Positions 1 to 9,338 of a stretch of DNA of 64,000 bases are shown piece after piece. A model generated the notes under the pieces. The model was not told the DNA's origin. It was given only the letters and a program-made list of their open reading frames with translations, and ran no database searches. Position 1 is the first letter of the stretch. Each line of letters opens with the position of its first letter. The translations under genes and the position numbers were made by a program. The stretch comes from Myxococcota bacterium. Its GTDB lineage: Bacteria > Myxococcota_A > UBA796. The stretch lies in the NCBI GenBank assembly GCA_029251165.1, contig JAQXDW010000023.1, forward strand, positions 1-64,000. The letters run 5' to 3'.

Positions 1-31
1 TATTTTGATATTTTGATATTGGTCATTTTGA

Positions 32-1711
32 CTAGCTGGCCGGCGGTGGTGGTGGCGGAGCGCGCTCCTGGCGCTCATCGACCGTGGGCCGTGGAGAGAA
101 GAAGCTCATCTCCAGCGCATCGTCGAAGTCATCGTCGTCAGAGTCTGGTATGTCGTCCAGCGCCTCCAGGATATCGATGTCTTCGTCTGCACGGGGCAGG
201 AAGGGGCGGCTGACCACTGAGTCGAACACGTCAGCCGGTATCGGATCGGAATGGAGCCTGAACTGCTGCTGATCGAGGGCCGCGCCGTCCTTGTGGATGC
301 TGTTGAGATCCTCCGCCAGCAGGGTCGGGCGCGGGCGCGGGATGGACTCGTTGTCGGCGAACAACTCCAGGTCGTCACCGAAGAGGCTGTCCTCATCTTC
401 TGACGTGTACTCCACGAACGGCGGAGTGCTCCGCAGCGTGTCGAGGGGCTTGGTGGGGTCTTCCAGGGGCTGCAAGGGGGTGCTGAGGGGAAGCTGAAGC
501 TCAGGTTCCGCAGGCTCGCGGGCTGCTCCTGCCGTCCGGTCTGGCCCCAGTCGGATGCCCAGCTCTTGCTCGATATCCAGGTCGTCGATTCCCAGCTCCT
601 CGATGTCGAGATCATCCAGCCTGGCATCTTCTCGCTCGGGGTCCAGCGGAGGGTCCAGGGTGATGTCGTCTGGCGGCTCGACCGGAATCGGCCTGACATG
701 GAGCGGAGGGCGAACCTCGTCGCTGAAGTCGTCGAGCTCCTCGTTGAACACATCGTCGTGATCAATGGGATGGTTCGGGAAGGAGTCCGGGATCTTGATC
801 GGATCTGGCAGGGCCAGCTCGGTGGCTTCATCGGAGGAGCTGTCCTCAGCGAGCAGCCCCAGATCGAAGATGTCCTCGAAGTTGCTGGCAGCCTTCGGAG
901 CTTCTCGCTCGGGCGTACGTGGAGAATACAGCGGCGGAAGCACCGGACCGCGACTCGGGGCATCGAGGAGAGAGCGGTCCTCGATCGGGGCCGTCCGAAT
1001 CAGCATCAGGGCGGTGTCGTCGTCCTGCATGCGACCCGCAGCCCGCTCTCGATTGACCAGCGCAGCGAAGGCGGTGTCGTCGGCGAGGGTGAGCAGCTCC
1101 TGCCAGGGGTCACTCCCAAGCTCAAGCTGTGCGTAGAGCCAGCGGGCGAGGGGCTCGCTTGCCATGACCAGGATGTCGCCGATGGTGCCGCTGGCAGTGA
1201 GCTGCATCGGCTGGTGGTTTAAGGCGATGGGCTCAGAGAAGAAGCAGGGCTTGCTGCGACCGAAGGCCTGAGAGTGCTCCATCGGCAGTCGCCGGATGGC
1301 CTGGCCGTCGCGGACCTGAAACAGGCAGACGTCTCCCTGGAGGAGGGTCGTCCAGCGGAAGCCGGTCTCGGTCGGTGTCAGCTCGATGAGACACAGCGCC
1401 GCAGCGCCGAGCTCGGGAAGATCGGGCTGGGTCCAGAGCTTCGTGGAGCGCTGGAAGCGATCCTGCCAGGCATCGTGTGCACCGGAGAGCCAGCGAATGA
1501 CATCGCCTTTCTCACGCGGAGCCCCCACCTGGCAGGCGTGCTGGGCCAGGATCTGGGACCATGCACGGGCCTGTGGAGAAGCGGAGGTGCCATCTGCGAG
1601 GGCGTAACGGAGCGCCGCATCGTCAGCGGCACCCGTTTGGTCCACGATCTCCACGGAGCGGGCGCTCTGCTTCATGCTCCAGAGCTGGTGCCTGGGGATG
1701 AGAGGGGGCAA
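32..1711 (-). CDS. PP2C-like protein phosphatase with long acidic C-terminal tail
   Basis: The first ~240 of 559 residues resemble a PP2C-type Ser/Thr phosphatase. There is an ADGTS motif near residue 40 (family: metal-binding DG) and a late DDDTALMLI motif near residue 230, as in the closing strand of PP2C domains. The remaining ~310 residues are rich in Asp, Glu and Pro, look disordered, and end in a run of seven prolines. No membrane segment or signal peptide is visible. A TTG start is used because GAGGA lies about 6 bases before it; an ATG at 1675 is the alternative. A Ser/Thr kinase is encoded at 51075, but partnership is not implied. The phosphatase fold is a family-level call: not all catalytic aspartates could be placed, so it may be a degenerate PP2C. 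Confidence 0.7.
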   Translation of the reverse strand: MPPLIPRHQLWSMKQSARSVEIVDQTGAADDAALRYALADGTSASPQARAWSQILAQHACQVGAPREKGDVIRWLSGAHDAWQDRFQRSTKLWTQPDLPELGAAALCLIELTPTETGFRWTTLLQGDVCLFQVRDGQAIRRLPMEHSQAFGRSKPCFFSEPIALNHQPMQLTASGTIGDILVMASEPLARWLYAQLELGSDPWQELLTLADDTAFAALVNRERAAGRMQDDDTALMLIRTAPIEDRSLLDAPSRGPVLPPLYSPRTPEREAPKAASNFEDIFDLGLLAEDSSSDEATELALPDPIKIPDSFPNHPIDHDDVFNEELDDFSDEVRPPLHVRPIPVEPPDDITLDPPLDPEREDARLDDLDIEELGIDDLDIEQELGIRLGPDRTAGAAREPAEPELQLPLSTPLQPLEDPTKPLDTLRSTPPFVEYTSEDEDSLFGDDLELFADNESIPRPRPTLLAEDLNSIHKDGAALDQQQFRLHSDPIPADVFDSVVSRPFLPRADEDIDILEALDDIPDSDDDDFDDALEMSFFSPRPTVDERQERAPPPPPPAS

Positions 1712-1773
1712 TCAGATCCTCTGTGGGTTTCTACAGATCGAGCATACAGCGACGGAAGTGATCATATGAAGTG

Positions 1774-2493
1774 CTATCCCGGCGATTCATCGTCTAAAGA
1801 GACAGGACTCGGGGGAGGAAGCGCGTCGAGCTCTCGCTGGATGGTGTCGATATCCACCGACAGCTGCTGGTGTCGCCAGGCTCCAGGCTGCGCGATCAGT
1901 GACTCGACCTGTTCCTGGAGTCCGGCGATCCGTGCGTTGATTCGATGGGTTACCGCAGCATCCGGATCGGTCAGCGCGGTTGCGTCGGCCAGCAGGACCA
2001 GGTCATCGAGATCGGGTGTGCATACCAAGACGTTGCCGCCCAGCCGGATGACAAAGTTGCGTGCAAGCAGGGCCTCGATATCTGCGATGAGGCGCCCGAC
2101 GATGTAGCGGACGTGCGCATCTGCCTTTCGCCGGTTCCGATCGTAGAAGGTGAACAGTGCAGTGCCGATGGCCAGGACGAGGCCGCCCAAGATCGCCGCT
2201 GGTCCGAGGGCCGCCACCAGGGCCTCAGCGAACAGAATGATCGACAGCAGCGCCCCTCCGACCAGCCACCAGACGACATCCGGCAGCTCAATGGTCTGGA
2301 CCTGCGCAGCCTGCTCTCGGGCTTCATGGAGCAGCGAGAGGTCGTTCTGGATGGCTGCGATAGCAGCGTGAGGGGAGTCTTCATCCGGCGGGGAAATCGG
2401 CACCAGCAGACCCACGGTGTCCAGGCGCTGGCGCCACTCTGAGGAGTCGCTGGCTGGGGCTGTCAGGTCATCGGTGAGGTGGTGTGTCGCCAT
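1774..2493 (-). CDS. Small membrane protein of unknown function
   Basis: About 239 residues and not recognised. A soluble N-terminal part (~80 residues) contains a short heptad-like stretch. Two adjacent hydrophobic segments follow (starting WWLVGGALLSIIL and AILGGLVLAIGTALF), then a basic DRNRRK stop-transfer and a cytoplasmic C-terminal half with helical, Leu-rich sequence. The start at 2493 is chosen because TACGAT lies exactly 7 bases upstream, the spacing seen for several genes here that look leaderless. An in-frame ATG at 2553 with GAGGA before it is the alternative. It is divergent from the PpiC-type gene and follows the phosphatase-like gene on the same strand with 62 bases between them. 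No function is proposed. Confidence 0.65.
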   Translation of the reverse strand: MATHHLTDDLTAPASDSSEWRQRLDTVGLLVPISPPDEDSPHAAIAAIQNDLSLLHEAREQAAQVQTIELPDVVWWLVGGALLSIILFAEALVAALGPAAILGGLVLAIGTALFTFYDRNRRKADAHVRYIVGRLIADIEALLARNFVIRLGGNVLVCTPDLDDLVLLADATALTDPDAAVTHRINARIAGLQEQVESLIAQPGAWRHQQLSVDIDTIQRELDALPPPSPVSLDDESPG

Positions 2494-2570
2494 TGGAGCG
2501 ATCGTATAAGTCGTTTGTCCGCGCAGCGGTCTGTCCGCTGGCACAGGTGGCATCGGCTATCCTCAAGCCA

Positions 2571-3356
2571 ATGCGAGATCCGCTGCTCCACTTCATCCTC
2601 ATCGGGATCGCGATCTTTGCCCTGCATCGTCTGCTGAGGAGCGATGTGCAGACCGTAGAGATCACCCAGACGATGGTCGCGTCCGCGCAGGCGGACTTTG
2701 TCCGGCGGACCGGCCGCACGCCTGGAGCGGCAGAGCAGGAGCAGCTCGTCGCGCAGCTCGTCGAGGAGGAGATCCTGGTGCGGGAGGGCCAGGCGCTGTC
2801 GCTGTCGGAAGGAGACGCGGTGCTTCGACGCCGCCTGATCACCCGGATGCGCCTGCTGCTCGCGAGCACAGCCCCGCCGCTGCCGACCGACGATGATCTC
2901 GCCGCCCTGCTCGCCGCTCGCCCTGAGCGCTACACCCGCCCTCCGACGGTGACCTTCCAGCATGTCTTCCTCGACTCTGCTCGTCACTCCGCCTTGAGCG
3001 ATGCGGCCCGTCACGTCGTGTCAGCGCTGCAGGCTGGAGCTGCACCGGAGTCGCTGGGGGATCCGTTCCTCCATGGCCGGGCGATGACAGCGGCGGATGA
3101 AGCCGCCATCGCCGAGAAGCTGGGTGCCGACTTCGCCGCAGGGGTCATGGTGCTGCCGGCTGAGGAGTGGCGGTCGGTGCGCTCAGGGTACGGCGAGCAC
3201 GTCGTCTTCGTGGAGCACCATTATCCTGCCCGGGCGGCGACTCTGGCAGAGGCTCGGACGGCACTGGCAGCGGACTGGCAGGAGACGGCTCGGAGCGAGG
3301 CCGCGGCGACGGCGCTGGCAGCGATTCGAGCGCAGTATCGGGTGGTCCTGCCGTGA
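2571..3356 (+). CDS. PpiC/SurA-type peptidyl-prolyl cis-trans isomerase, membrane anchored
   Basis: About 261 residues. An N-terminal signal-anchor (HFILIGIAIFALHRLL) is followed by a SurA-N-like helical region and a parvulin-like C-terminal half with PTVTFQHVFL, typical of the family's first rotamase strand. Such proteins help fold exported proteins at the inner membrane. The ATG at 2571 is preferred over upstream in-frame codons because the membrane anchor starts here and TATCCT sits 7 bases before it. The stop codon overlaps the GTG of the HupE/UreJ gene, so the two are almost certainly co-translated. The parvulin core is divergent, so enzymatic activity is uncertain. Confidence 0.75.
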   Translation: MRDPLLHFILIGIAIFALHRLLRSDVQTVEITQTMVASAQADFVRRTGRTPGAAEQEQLVAQLVEEEILVREGQALSLSEGDAVLRRRLITRMRLLLASTAPPLPTDDDLAALLAARPERYTRPPTVTFQHVFLDSARHSALSDAARHVVSALQAGAAPESLGDPFLHGRAMTAADEAAIAEKLGADFAAGVMVLPAEEWRSVRSGYGEHVVFVEHHYPARAATLAEARTALAADWQETARSEAAATALAAIRAQYRVVLP

Positions 3357-4186
3357 TCCTGTTGCTGCTGTTGTCTGCGGAGGCGCACCTGCTCGACCCG
3401 GGTGTCCTGGCAATGCGTGAGGCCACGGCGGGGCTGTTTGTTGTGCAGTGGCGCCCCCCGGCTGCAGCACCCGGGGCCGAGCAGCCCGCCATCGACTGCG
3501 TGCGCCGCGAGATGCTGTGGGACTGTGGAGTGTCGGGGCCGACCCGGATCGTGGCCCCCGACGGTGCGCTGGTCGTGATCAGCCGGCGCGATGGAGAGCA
3601 GACTGTCCACAGCCTCACCCCGGCCCGACCAGAGTGGACGGCGACGCAGCGTCCCGGTCCCGGTGCGTGGCTCCCGCTGGGGCTGCGTCATGCGCTGACC
3701 GGGGCGGACCACTTGCTGTTCGTCGCCGGGCTGGTGGTGCTGATCGCGGAGGTGCGTCCGCTGATCGCTGCGATCACCGCGTTCACGATCGCCCACTCCC
3801 TGACCCTCGCCGCTGCAGCCCTCGGGGTGCTCACCTTGCCCCAGGCCCCGGTGGAGGCCTGCATCGCCCTGTCGCTGGTGCTGCTGGCGGTTCAGCTGAC
3901 CCGCCCCGCGCCGTCGGGACCGGCGTGGCGGCTCGCGGCGGGCTTTGGGCTGCTGCATGGCCTGGGCTTTGCCGGTGCGCTCGCTGGAGTTGGGCTTCCG
4001 CCGGGCGGGCAGGTTCCTGCGCTGCTGGGGTTCAACATCGGCGTGGAGCTGGCCCAGCTTGCGGTGGTGGCGGTGATGTTCCTCCCGGCGCGCTGGCTGC
4101 GTGCCCGGGGCTTGCAGCGGTCGGCGGCGTATGTGATCGGCCCCCTCGGAGTCGCCTGGATGCTCGAGCGCATCCTCAGCTTCTGA
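3353..4186 (+). CDS. HupE/UreJ family membrane protein
   Basis: About 277 residues with a GTG start inside the upstream stop (GTGA overlap). A short signal sequence (MILLLLLSAEA) and a ~95-residue periplasmic domain precede about six or seven membrane segments. The membrane half carries the family signatures: LRHALTGADHLLFVAGL, FTIAHSLTLAAAALG, LLHGLGFAGAL and FNIGVELAQ. HupE/UreJ proteins are associated with nickel or metal uptake in hydrogenase and urease clusters. No hydrogenase or urease gene is visible here, so this is probably the broader HupE/UreJ_2 subfamily with a different, unknown substrate. Pairing with a PpiC-type isomerase suggests an envelope role. Confidence 0.85.
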   Translation: MILLLLLSAEAHLLDPGVLAMREATAGLFVVQWRPPAAAPGAEQPAIDCVRREMLWDCGVSGPTRIVAPDGALVVISRRDGEQTVHSLTPARPEWTATQRPGPGAWLPLGLRHALTGADHLLFVAGLVVLIAEVRPLIAAITAFTIAHSLTLAAAALGVLTLPQAPVEACIALSLVLLAVQLTRPAPSGPAWRLAAGFGLLHGLGFAGALAGVGLPPGGQVPALLGFNIGVELAQLAVVAVMFLPARWLRARGLQRSAAYVIGPLGVAWMLERILSF

Positions 4187-4203
4187 GCCGTTTGCTGATC
4201 TCG

Positions 4204-4246
4204 CTGACAATTGTCAGTATTGTGAGGCTCGCTGACGCATGTCAGC
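4204..4246 (+). promoter_or_regulatory. Tandem palindromes upstream of the P450 gene (candidate operators)
   Basis: Two near-identical palindromes: CTGACAATTGTCAG (4204-4217) and CTGACGCATGTCAG (4232-4245), the second extended by one base each side to GCTGAC-N4-GTCAGC. Their centres are 28 bases apart. The symmetric TGAC...GTCA half-sites resemble TetR-type operators, which often control P450 genes. No TetR gene is in the window, so the regulator is unknown. Confidence 0.55.
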
Positions 4247-4273
4247 ATGAAAGCTGCCCAAGCGGGGAGAACG

Positions 4274-5629
4274 ATGTCATCGTCTGATTCTGAGCCCAGG
4301 ACCGCCCCCGGACCACGCGGGGACTTCCTCCTGGGCAGCACGCTGGACTTCAAGGAGAGCCCGCTGGAGTTCATCTCCTATCTCCATCGGGCCTATGGGG
4401 ACGTCGTCCGGTTTCGGGTCGGGCCGTCGCACTGGTACCTCGTCAGCCATCCCGAGGACATCTGGGACATGATGGTCCACCGCTCCAAGATCTTCCTCAA
4501 GCCTGCGGTCGCCCGTCGGCTCTGGGAGAAGTTCCTCGGCGATGGTCTGCTCACGGTCGAGGGGGACCGCTGGAAGCGCCTCCACAGCCTCATGCGTCCT
4601 GCCTTCCACAAGCGCCGGGTCAACGCCTACGGCACGACCATGGTCGACTACACCCACCGCATGGTCGATGGCTGGGAAGAGGGGCAGTCGGTCGACTTCA
4701 ACGAGGCGATGGTCGGGCTGACCCTGGAGGTGGTCGCAAAGACCTTGTTCAACGCAGACGTCCGCGCTGGGACCGGCACCGTCGCCCAGGCAATGAACAC
4801 CCTCAACGTCGAGATGCTCAACCACATCCACATGCCCATCCCGGTGCCCCGCTGGTGGCCCAGCGAGCGGAACCGCCGCAAGATGGCTGCGATCGAGGAC
4901 ATCGAGAAGATCGTGCGTGGTGTGATCGCCGAGCGCCGCAGCTCCGGGGAGGATCACGGCGATCTGCTGTCGATGCTGGTCAACGCCCGCACCGAGGACG
5001 GCGACGGGCTGACCGACACAGAGCTGCGGGATCAGGCGATGACCCTGTTCTTCGCCGGCCACGAGACCACCGCCCACGCGATGACCTGGACCTGGTATCT
5101 GCTCGCCCGGCACCCCGCGATCACCGAGCGACTGCGGGCCGACATCCAGGAGGTCACCGGCAGCGGCCGGCTCACGGTCGAGCACCTCAGCCAGCTTCCC
5201 TACCTCGATCAGGTCATCAAGGAGTCGATGCGGATCCTGCCGAGCGTGTGGGTGTTCATGAAGGAGCCGACGGAGGATGTGGTGATCCGGGGCTTCAAGA
5301 TCCCGAAGGGCTCTCAGATTATGATCAGCCCCTTCGTCACCCAGCACGACCCTCGCTGGTTCCCGAGTCCCGAGACCTTCGATCCCGACCGGTTCTCTCC
5401 CGAGCGGGTCAAGTCGATTCCCACTGGGGCGTATGTTCCGTTCTCCGGCGGCGGCCGGGTGTGCATCGGCAAGAGCTTCGCGATGATGGAGGCCCGCCTG
5501 ATCATCGGCTCGCTGGTCCAGCGTCTCCAGCCCTCGATTCCGGCGGACTACCAGCCGGTCAAGCAGGCGGTGCTCTCGATGCAGCCCCGAGATGGTCTGC
5601 CGACTACGGTGGTTCATCGGGCTCCATAG
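4274..5629 (+). CDS. Cytochrome P450
   Basis: About 451 residues, a full-length soluble bacterial P450. The I-helix motif FFAGHETTAHA, the ExxR motif (ESMR) and the haem-binding loop PFSGGGRVCIGKSFA with the axial cysteine are all present, so the enzyme should be active. There is no N-terminal membrane anchor, so it is cytosolic and needs separate redox partners; no ferredoxin or reductase gene is adjacent. The ATG at 4274 is chosen over 4247 because GGGGAGA lies just before it and 4247 sits inside the second palindrome. It looks monocistronic. The substrate cannot be told; overall sequence resembles CYP-type lipid, fatty-acid or terpene hydroxylases. Confidence 0.93.
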   Translation: MSSSDSEPRTAPGPRGDFLLGSTLDFKESPLEFISYLHRAYGDVVRFRVGPSHWYLVSHPEDIWDMMVHRSKIFLKPAVARRLWEKFLGDGLLTVEGDRWKRLHSLMRPAFHKRRVNAYGTTMVDYTHRMVDGWEEGQSVDFNEAMVGLTLEVVAKTLFNADVRAGTGTVAQAMNTLNVEMLNHIHMPIPVPRWWPSERNRRKMAAIEDIEKIVRGVIAERRSSGEDHGDLLSMLVNARTEDGDGLTDTELRDQAMTLFFAGHETTAHAMTWTWYLLARHPAITERLRADIQEVTGSGRLTVEHLSQLPYLDQVIKESMRILPSVWVFMKEPTEDVVIRGFKIPKGSQIMISPFVTQHDPRWFPSPETFDPDRFSPERVKSIPTGAYVPFSGGGRVCIGKSFAMMEARLIIGSLVQRLQPSIPADYQPVKQAVLSMQPRDGLPTTVVHRAP

Positions 5630-5804
5630 GGCGGCTCTCGGTTCATCTCTCGGCGCGGTGAGCGCTCGACTGGGATCCGCTGGAGCAGGCCGCGCGGCCC
5701 CTTGAGCCCGCGTCGAGAGCCCGCTGGAGCTCGGCGTCCTCATGGCTCCGCCGCCCGGAAGCCGCTGGGCGTGTTTCCGCTGGGCCGGTGGTAGGTTCTT
5801 CGGC

Positions 5805-6521
5805 ATGCCGACCCTGCTGACCCTCAACGTCAAGGGCGGACGCGCCCCCCTGCTGCGTCCGCTGACGGCCTTCCTCCGCTCCCTCGACCTCGACGTGCTC
5901 TGCCTCCAGGAGTGCGACCGGTCGACGGTGCGGTGGCTCCAGGAGCGGCTGGCTGGAGACTGGCAGGCATCGTGGGCACCCGCGGCCTACTGCGGCAACG
6001 CGGTGCTCTCTCGTCACCCCCTGCGATCCGCCCGGCTGCTCTCGCTACAGGTGCCGCACAGTGAGACCCGCAGCGCAGTGGATGCGGTGATCGACCTGCC
6101 GGGTGGTCTGCTGCGGGTGTGCTGCACCCACCTCGATCACGTCGCGGAGCCGATCCGGCTGGCCCAGTGGGCGGTGCTGTCGGCGGGGACGGCGGCGGTC
6201 GGAGGGGGCTTGCTCTGTGGCGATCTCAACGCCCTGTGCCGCAGCGACTACACCGACGCGGCGTGGGAGGACATCGCTGCCGTTCGGTCTGATGGGGGCT
6301 GGGAGCCACCGCAGCATGTGCTGCTGGATGCACTCCTCGCGGGGGGATTTACCGATGCGGTCGGGGAGCCGCCGGAGCCCACCAGCCGGTTCGAGACCCG
6401 CATCGACTATGTGCTCGCCGCAGCGGACTGTCCCTGGCGCCCGGTCGAGCGCACGACCCTGCCCGTCCTCGCCCTGGGCCTCTCCGACCACAACGGCGTC
6501 CAGGTGCGGCTGGTGCGATGA
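5805..6521 (+). CDS. Endonuclease/exonuclease/phosphatase family protein
   Basis: About 238 residues covering one EEP domain. Visible motifs are LNVKGG, the metal-binding Glu in LQECD, the CTHLDH loop, GDLNAL and the closing SDHNGVQ with the catalytic Asp-His pair. The family cleaves phosphodiesters in nucleic acids, phosphoinositides or sphingolipids; the substrate is unknown. There is no signal peptide, so it acts in the cytosol. The ATG at 5805 has TAGGTT 7 bases upstream and no Shine-Dalgarno sequence, consistent with a leaderless transcript. An upstream in-frame ATG at 5742 would add 21 residues that do not look like protein. Confidence 0.85.
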   Translation: MPTLLTLNVKGGRAPLLRPLTAFLRSLDLDVLCLQECDRSTVRWLQERLAGDWQASWAPAAYCGNAVLSRHPLRSARLLSLQVPHSETRSAVDAVIDLPGGLLRVCCTHLDHVAEPIRLAQWAVLSAGTAAVGGGLLCGDLNALCRSDYTDAAWEDIAAVRSDGGWEPPQHVLLDALLAGGFTDAVGEPPEPTSRFETRIDYVLAAADCPWRPVERTTLPVLALGLSDHNGVQVRLVR

Positions 6522-6602
6522 GGGCCGAGCCAGGACCGGTGGCTCTCTCTTGAAGTGACGGGGCATGCTCTCTCTCCGCTGCGCGGTGATACGGCCCCGG
6601 TC

Positions 6603-7448
6603 ATGATCGAGCGCCTCATCACCCTCCGCGGCCTTCCCTTCTGTCTCTGCGAGACGACCCCACCCTCTCCCTCCAAGCCGCCGGTCCTCGTCCTGCACGG
6701 CTGGCTGGATCAGGGGGCCTCCTGGCGTCGGGTCGCGGCCGATCTCGCCGCCGCCGGTCACCCTGTCATCGCGCCGGATCACCGGGGCCATGGACGCTCC
6801 GCCCACACCCCGGCGGGCAGCTACTACCACTTTCCCGACTACATCGCGGATGTCGATGCCCTGCTCCGCGCGCTCGACCTGCCGCCGGTGATCCTGGTGG
6901 GGCACTCGATGGGCGGCACCATCGCCACCACCGTCGCAGCCCTTCGTCCTGAGCGCGTCAGCCGGCTTGTCCTGGTCGATGGCCTCGGGCCGCCGGCCAC
7001 CACCACGCAGCAGGCCGTCGAGCAGTACCGCACCCACCTGCGTCACCTGGCCTCTCTGCGCCCACCCGCAGTCCTCCCAGATGTCGCGGCCGCCGCCGCG
7101 CGCATGCGTCGGATGAATCCGCTGCTGCCTGAGGAGGAGGCGCGCGTTCTCGCCGGGCGCGTCACCCGCTCGGTGGAGGGGGGTGTGTCCTGGACCTGGG
7201 ACCGGCTCCACCAGACCCGCTCACCCGTTGCCTTTGATCTGGCGCGTCACCTCGCGATGCTGCGGTGCATTGAGGCCCCGACCACCATCCTCATCGGTGC
7301 CAATGGCTGGTACCCCAGTCTTCCTGATCTCGACGACCGCATCGCAGCGATCCCACGCGTCACAGCGCGCATCGACCTGCCCACGGGGCACTCTCCTCAC
7401 ATGGAGGATCCCAAGCTTCTGGTCCGTCACCTGCTGACGACGCGGTAG
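6603..7448 (+). CDS. Alpha/beta hydrolase
   Basis: About 281 residues with the alpha/beta hydrolase fold: oxyanion-hole strand VLVLHGWLDQG, DHRGHGRS, nucleophile elbow GHSMGG and a C-terminal catalytic His in TGHSPHMEDP. These are typical of esterases, lipases and related hydrolases of the Abhydrolase_1 group. No signal peptide is present. The ATG at 6603 begins the first strand; TACGGC lies 7 bases upstream, a weak match to the TANNNT boxes seen at other genes. It lies 81 bases after the EEP gene on the same strand, and the next gene starts 8 bases after its stop. Confidence 0.9.
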   Translation: MIERLITLRGLPFCLCETTPPSPSKPPVLVLHGWLDQGASWRRVAADLAAAGHPVIAPDHRGHGRSAHTPAGSYYHFPDYIADVDALLRALDLPPVILVGHSMGGTIATTVAALRPERVSRLVLVDGLGPPATTTQQAVEQYRTHLRHLASLRPPAVLPDVAAAAARMRRMNPLLPEEEARVLAGRVTRSVEGGVSWTWDRLHQTRSPVAFDLARHLAMLRCIEAPTTILIGANGWYPSLPDLDDRIAAIPRVTARIDLPTGHSPHMEDPKLLVRHLLTTR

Positions 7449-7456
7449 ACTTTCCC

Positions 7457-9325
7457 ATGCTCCTCGCCCTCCTGACCGCATGCGGTGGCTGCAGCAGCGG
7501 ACCCGACTCTGGCCTCTCTTCTGATCCCACCGCGCGGGAGGCATGCACCGACAAGCAGCCCCTCCGGCAGCTGCTGTGGGGAGATCTGCACGTCCACACT
7601 GCGCTGTCGTTTGATGCCTGGGTCTATGACGTGCGCCTTCAGCCCGACGACGCCTACGCCTTCGCCCGTGGAGAGACGGTGTACCTGCCGCCGCTGGACG
7701 GTCAGGGGCAGGGGACCACCGCCGTCGCGCTCTCCCGTCCGCTGGACTTCGCCGCCGTCACCGATCACGCCGAGTACTTCGGCGAGGTCTACGCCTGCGT
7801 CACCGAGGGGGTGCCCGGCTACGACAGCGACATCTGCCAGGGCTACCGCGAGTCCGACGCCGCCTCCATCCAGGCCTTCGGGGTCCGGCTGGCGGCCCAG
7901 GATCCAGAGCGGTTCGAGGGGCTGTGCAGCGATGCAGGCTGCGGAGAGCTGTCCGACAGCATCTGGAGTGATGTCCAGCGTGCCGCAGAGTCGGCCTATG
8001 ATCGGACCGCAGGCTGCGAATTCACCAGCTTTGTCGGCTACGAGTGGTCCGGTGCGACCAACGTCGTGAACCTGCACCGAAACGTCCTCTTCGCCAACGC
8101 CATCGTTCCGTCTGCGCCGCTGTCCTACTTCGAGGAGGCCACCCCGGAGGGGCTGTGGTCGTGGATGTCGGCATCCTGCATCGACGCCGGCACGGGCTGT
8201 GATGTGCTCGCGATTCCCCACAACGGCAACCTCTCCAACGGCAACCTGTTCCCCGACGATCTCGATGCCGAGACCGCTGAGGTTCGGGCGAAGCTGGAGC
8301 CGCTGGTGGAGGTCTACCAGCACAAGGGCAGCTCTGAGTGCCTCACCGCGACGGCGGGTCTGCTCGGAGCGCCTGATGAGCTGTGCGCCTTCGAGGAGTA
8401 CGGGCGGCAGGCTGCCACCCCCTGCGAGGACGACGGCACTGGAACGGGTGCCGGTGGGATGAGCGGACTGGGCTGTGTGTCGGCTCGAGACACCCTTCGC
8501 GGAACCCTCATCGCCGGCATGGCCGCAGAGCAGCGGACCGGGATCAATCCGTATCGACTCGGGGTCATCGCCAGCACAGACACCCACAGCGGCACCCCGG
8601 GCGCGGTCGCAGAGGACGACTACCTCGGACACCTCGGCAGCCTGGAGCTGACAGTCGAGGGGCGTCTCGCTGAGCCGGGCCTGAACCCTGCTGGCTTCCT
8701 CGACAGCCCGGGCGGCCTCACCGCGGTCTGGGCCGAGGACAACAGCCGCGCATCCATCTTCGCTGCGCTGAGACGCCGAGAGGTCTATGCCACCTCTGGT
8801 CCTCGGATCTCGCTGCGCATGTTCGCCGGTCGCGATCTTCCTGATGGCCTCTGCGATGATCCGGACATGGTGGCCGCTGCGGACGCGGCCGGAGTCCCGA
8901 TGGGGAGCCTCCTCGCGGACGGCACCGGTGCCCCCTCCATCCTCGTCTCTGCGCTGGCCGATCCGGAGGGCGTGCCGCTTCAGCGCATCCAGATCGTCAA
9001 GGGCTCCATCGACGCCAGCGGAGCGCCGCTGGTCGAGGTCTTCGATGTCGCCGGCGGAGACAACGGCGCCAGCGTCGATCTCAGCGACTGCACCCCCCTG
9101 ACCGCAGGCAGCGCTGCCCTGTGCGCGCAGTGGACGGATCCGACCTACAGCGCCGGTGAGCCGGCGTACTACTACGCGCGCGTGGTGGAAGATCCCACCT
9201 GCCGGTGGTCCTGGCGAGACTGCCTGACGCTGCCGGAGGCCGAGCGGCCTGACACCTGCTTCGACGAGGCCATCCCGCAGACGATCCAGGAGCGGGCGTG
9301 GGGGAGTCCGGTGTGGGCCGAGTAG
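7457..9325 (+). CDS. DUF3604 domain lipoprotein (PHP-like metal-binding)
   Basis: 622 residues. The N-terminus MLLALLTAC is a minimal lipobox, so a very short-signal lipoprotein is predicted. The DUF3604 signature LLWGDLHVHTALSFDA follows near residue 45, with its paired His and Asp resembling PHP-type metal sites. Further His/Asp clusters (AVTDHAEYF, IPHNGNLSNG, STDTHSG) are spread across the protein. DUF3604 proteins are large exported proteins of unknown reaction, suspected metal-dependent hydrolases. TAGACT overlaps the upstream stop codon and sits 5 bases before the ATG, so it may have its own promoter. In other genomes DUF3604 genes can neighbour HupE/UreJ genes, as they loosely do here; that is from memory and should be checked. 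Confidence 0.85.
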   Translation: MLLALLTACGGCSSGPDSGLSSDPTAREACTDKQPLRQLLWGDLHVHTALSFDAWVYDVRLQPDDAYAFARGETVYLPPLDGQGQGTTAVALSRPLDFAAVTDHAEYFGEVYACVTEGVPGYDSDICQGYRESDAASIQAFGVRLAAQDPERFEGLCSDAGCGELSDSIWSDVQRAAESAYDRTAGCEFTSFVGYEWSGATNVVNLHRNVLFANAIVPSAPLSYFEEATPEGLWSWMSASCIDAGTGCDVLAIPHNGNLSNGNLFPDDLDAETAEVRAKLEPLVEVYQHKGSSECLTATAGLLGAPDELCAFEEYGRQAATPCEDDGTGTGAGGMSGLGCVSARDTLRGTLIAGMAAEQRTGINPYRLGVIASTDTHSGTPGAVAEDDYLGHLGSLELTVEGRLAEPGLNPAGFLDSPGGLTAVWAEDNSRASIFAALRRREVYATSGPRISLRMFAGRDLPDGLCDDPDMVAAADAAGVPMGSLLADGTGAPSILVSALADPEGVPLQRIQIVKGSIDASGAPLVEVFDVAGGDNGASVDLSDCTPLTAGSAALCAQWTDPTYSAGEPAYYYARVVEDPTCRWSWRDCLTLPEAERPDTCFDEAIPQTIQERAWGSPVWAE

Positions 9326-9338
9326 AGGGCCAGCGACG

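Noticed and set aside
1-31. AT-rich TATTTTGA-like repeat at the window start as a terminator
   Set aside because: It is a short imperfect direct repeat with no stem.
4277-5833. Long minus-strand open frame opposite the P450
   Set aside because: Antisense to an intact P450; Arg/His/Leu/Asp-rich translation with no motif.
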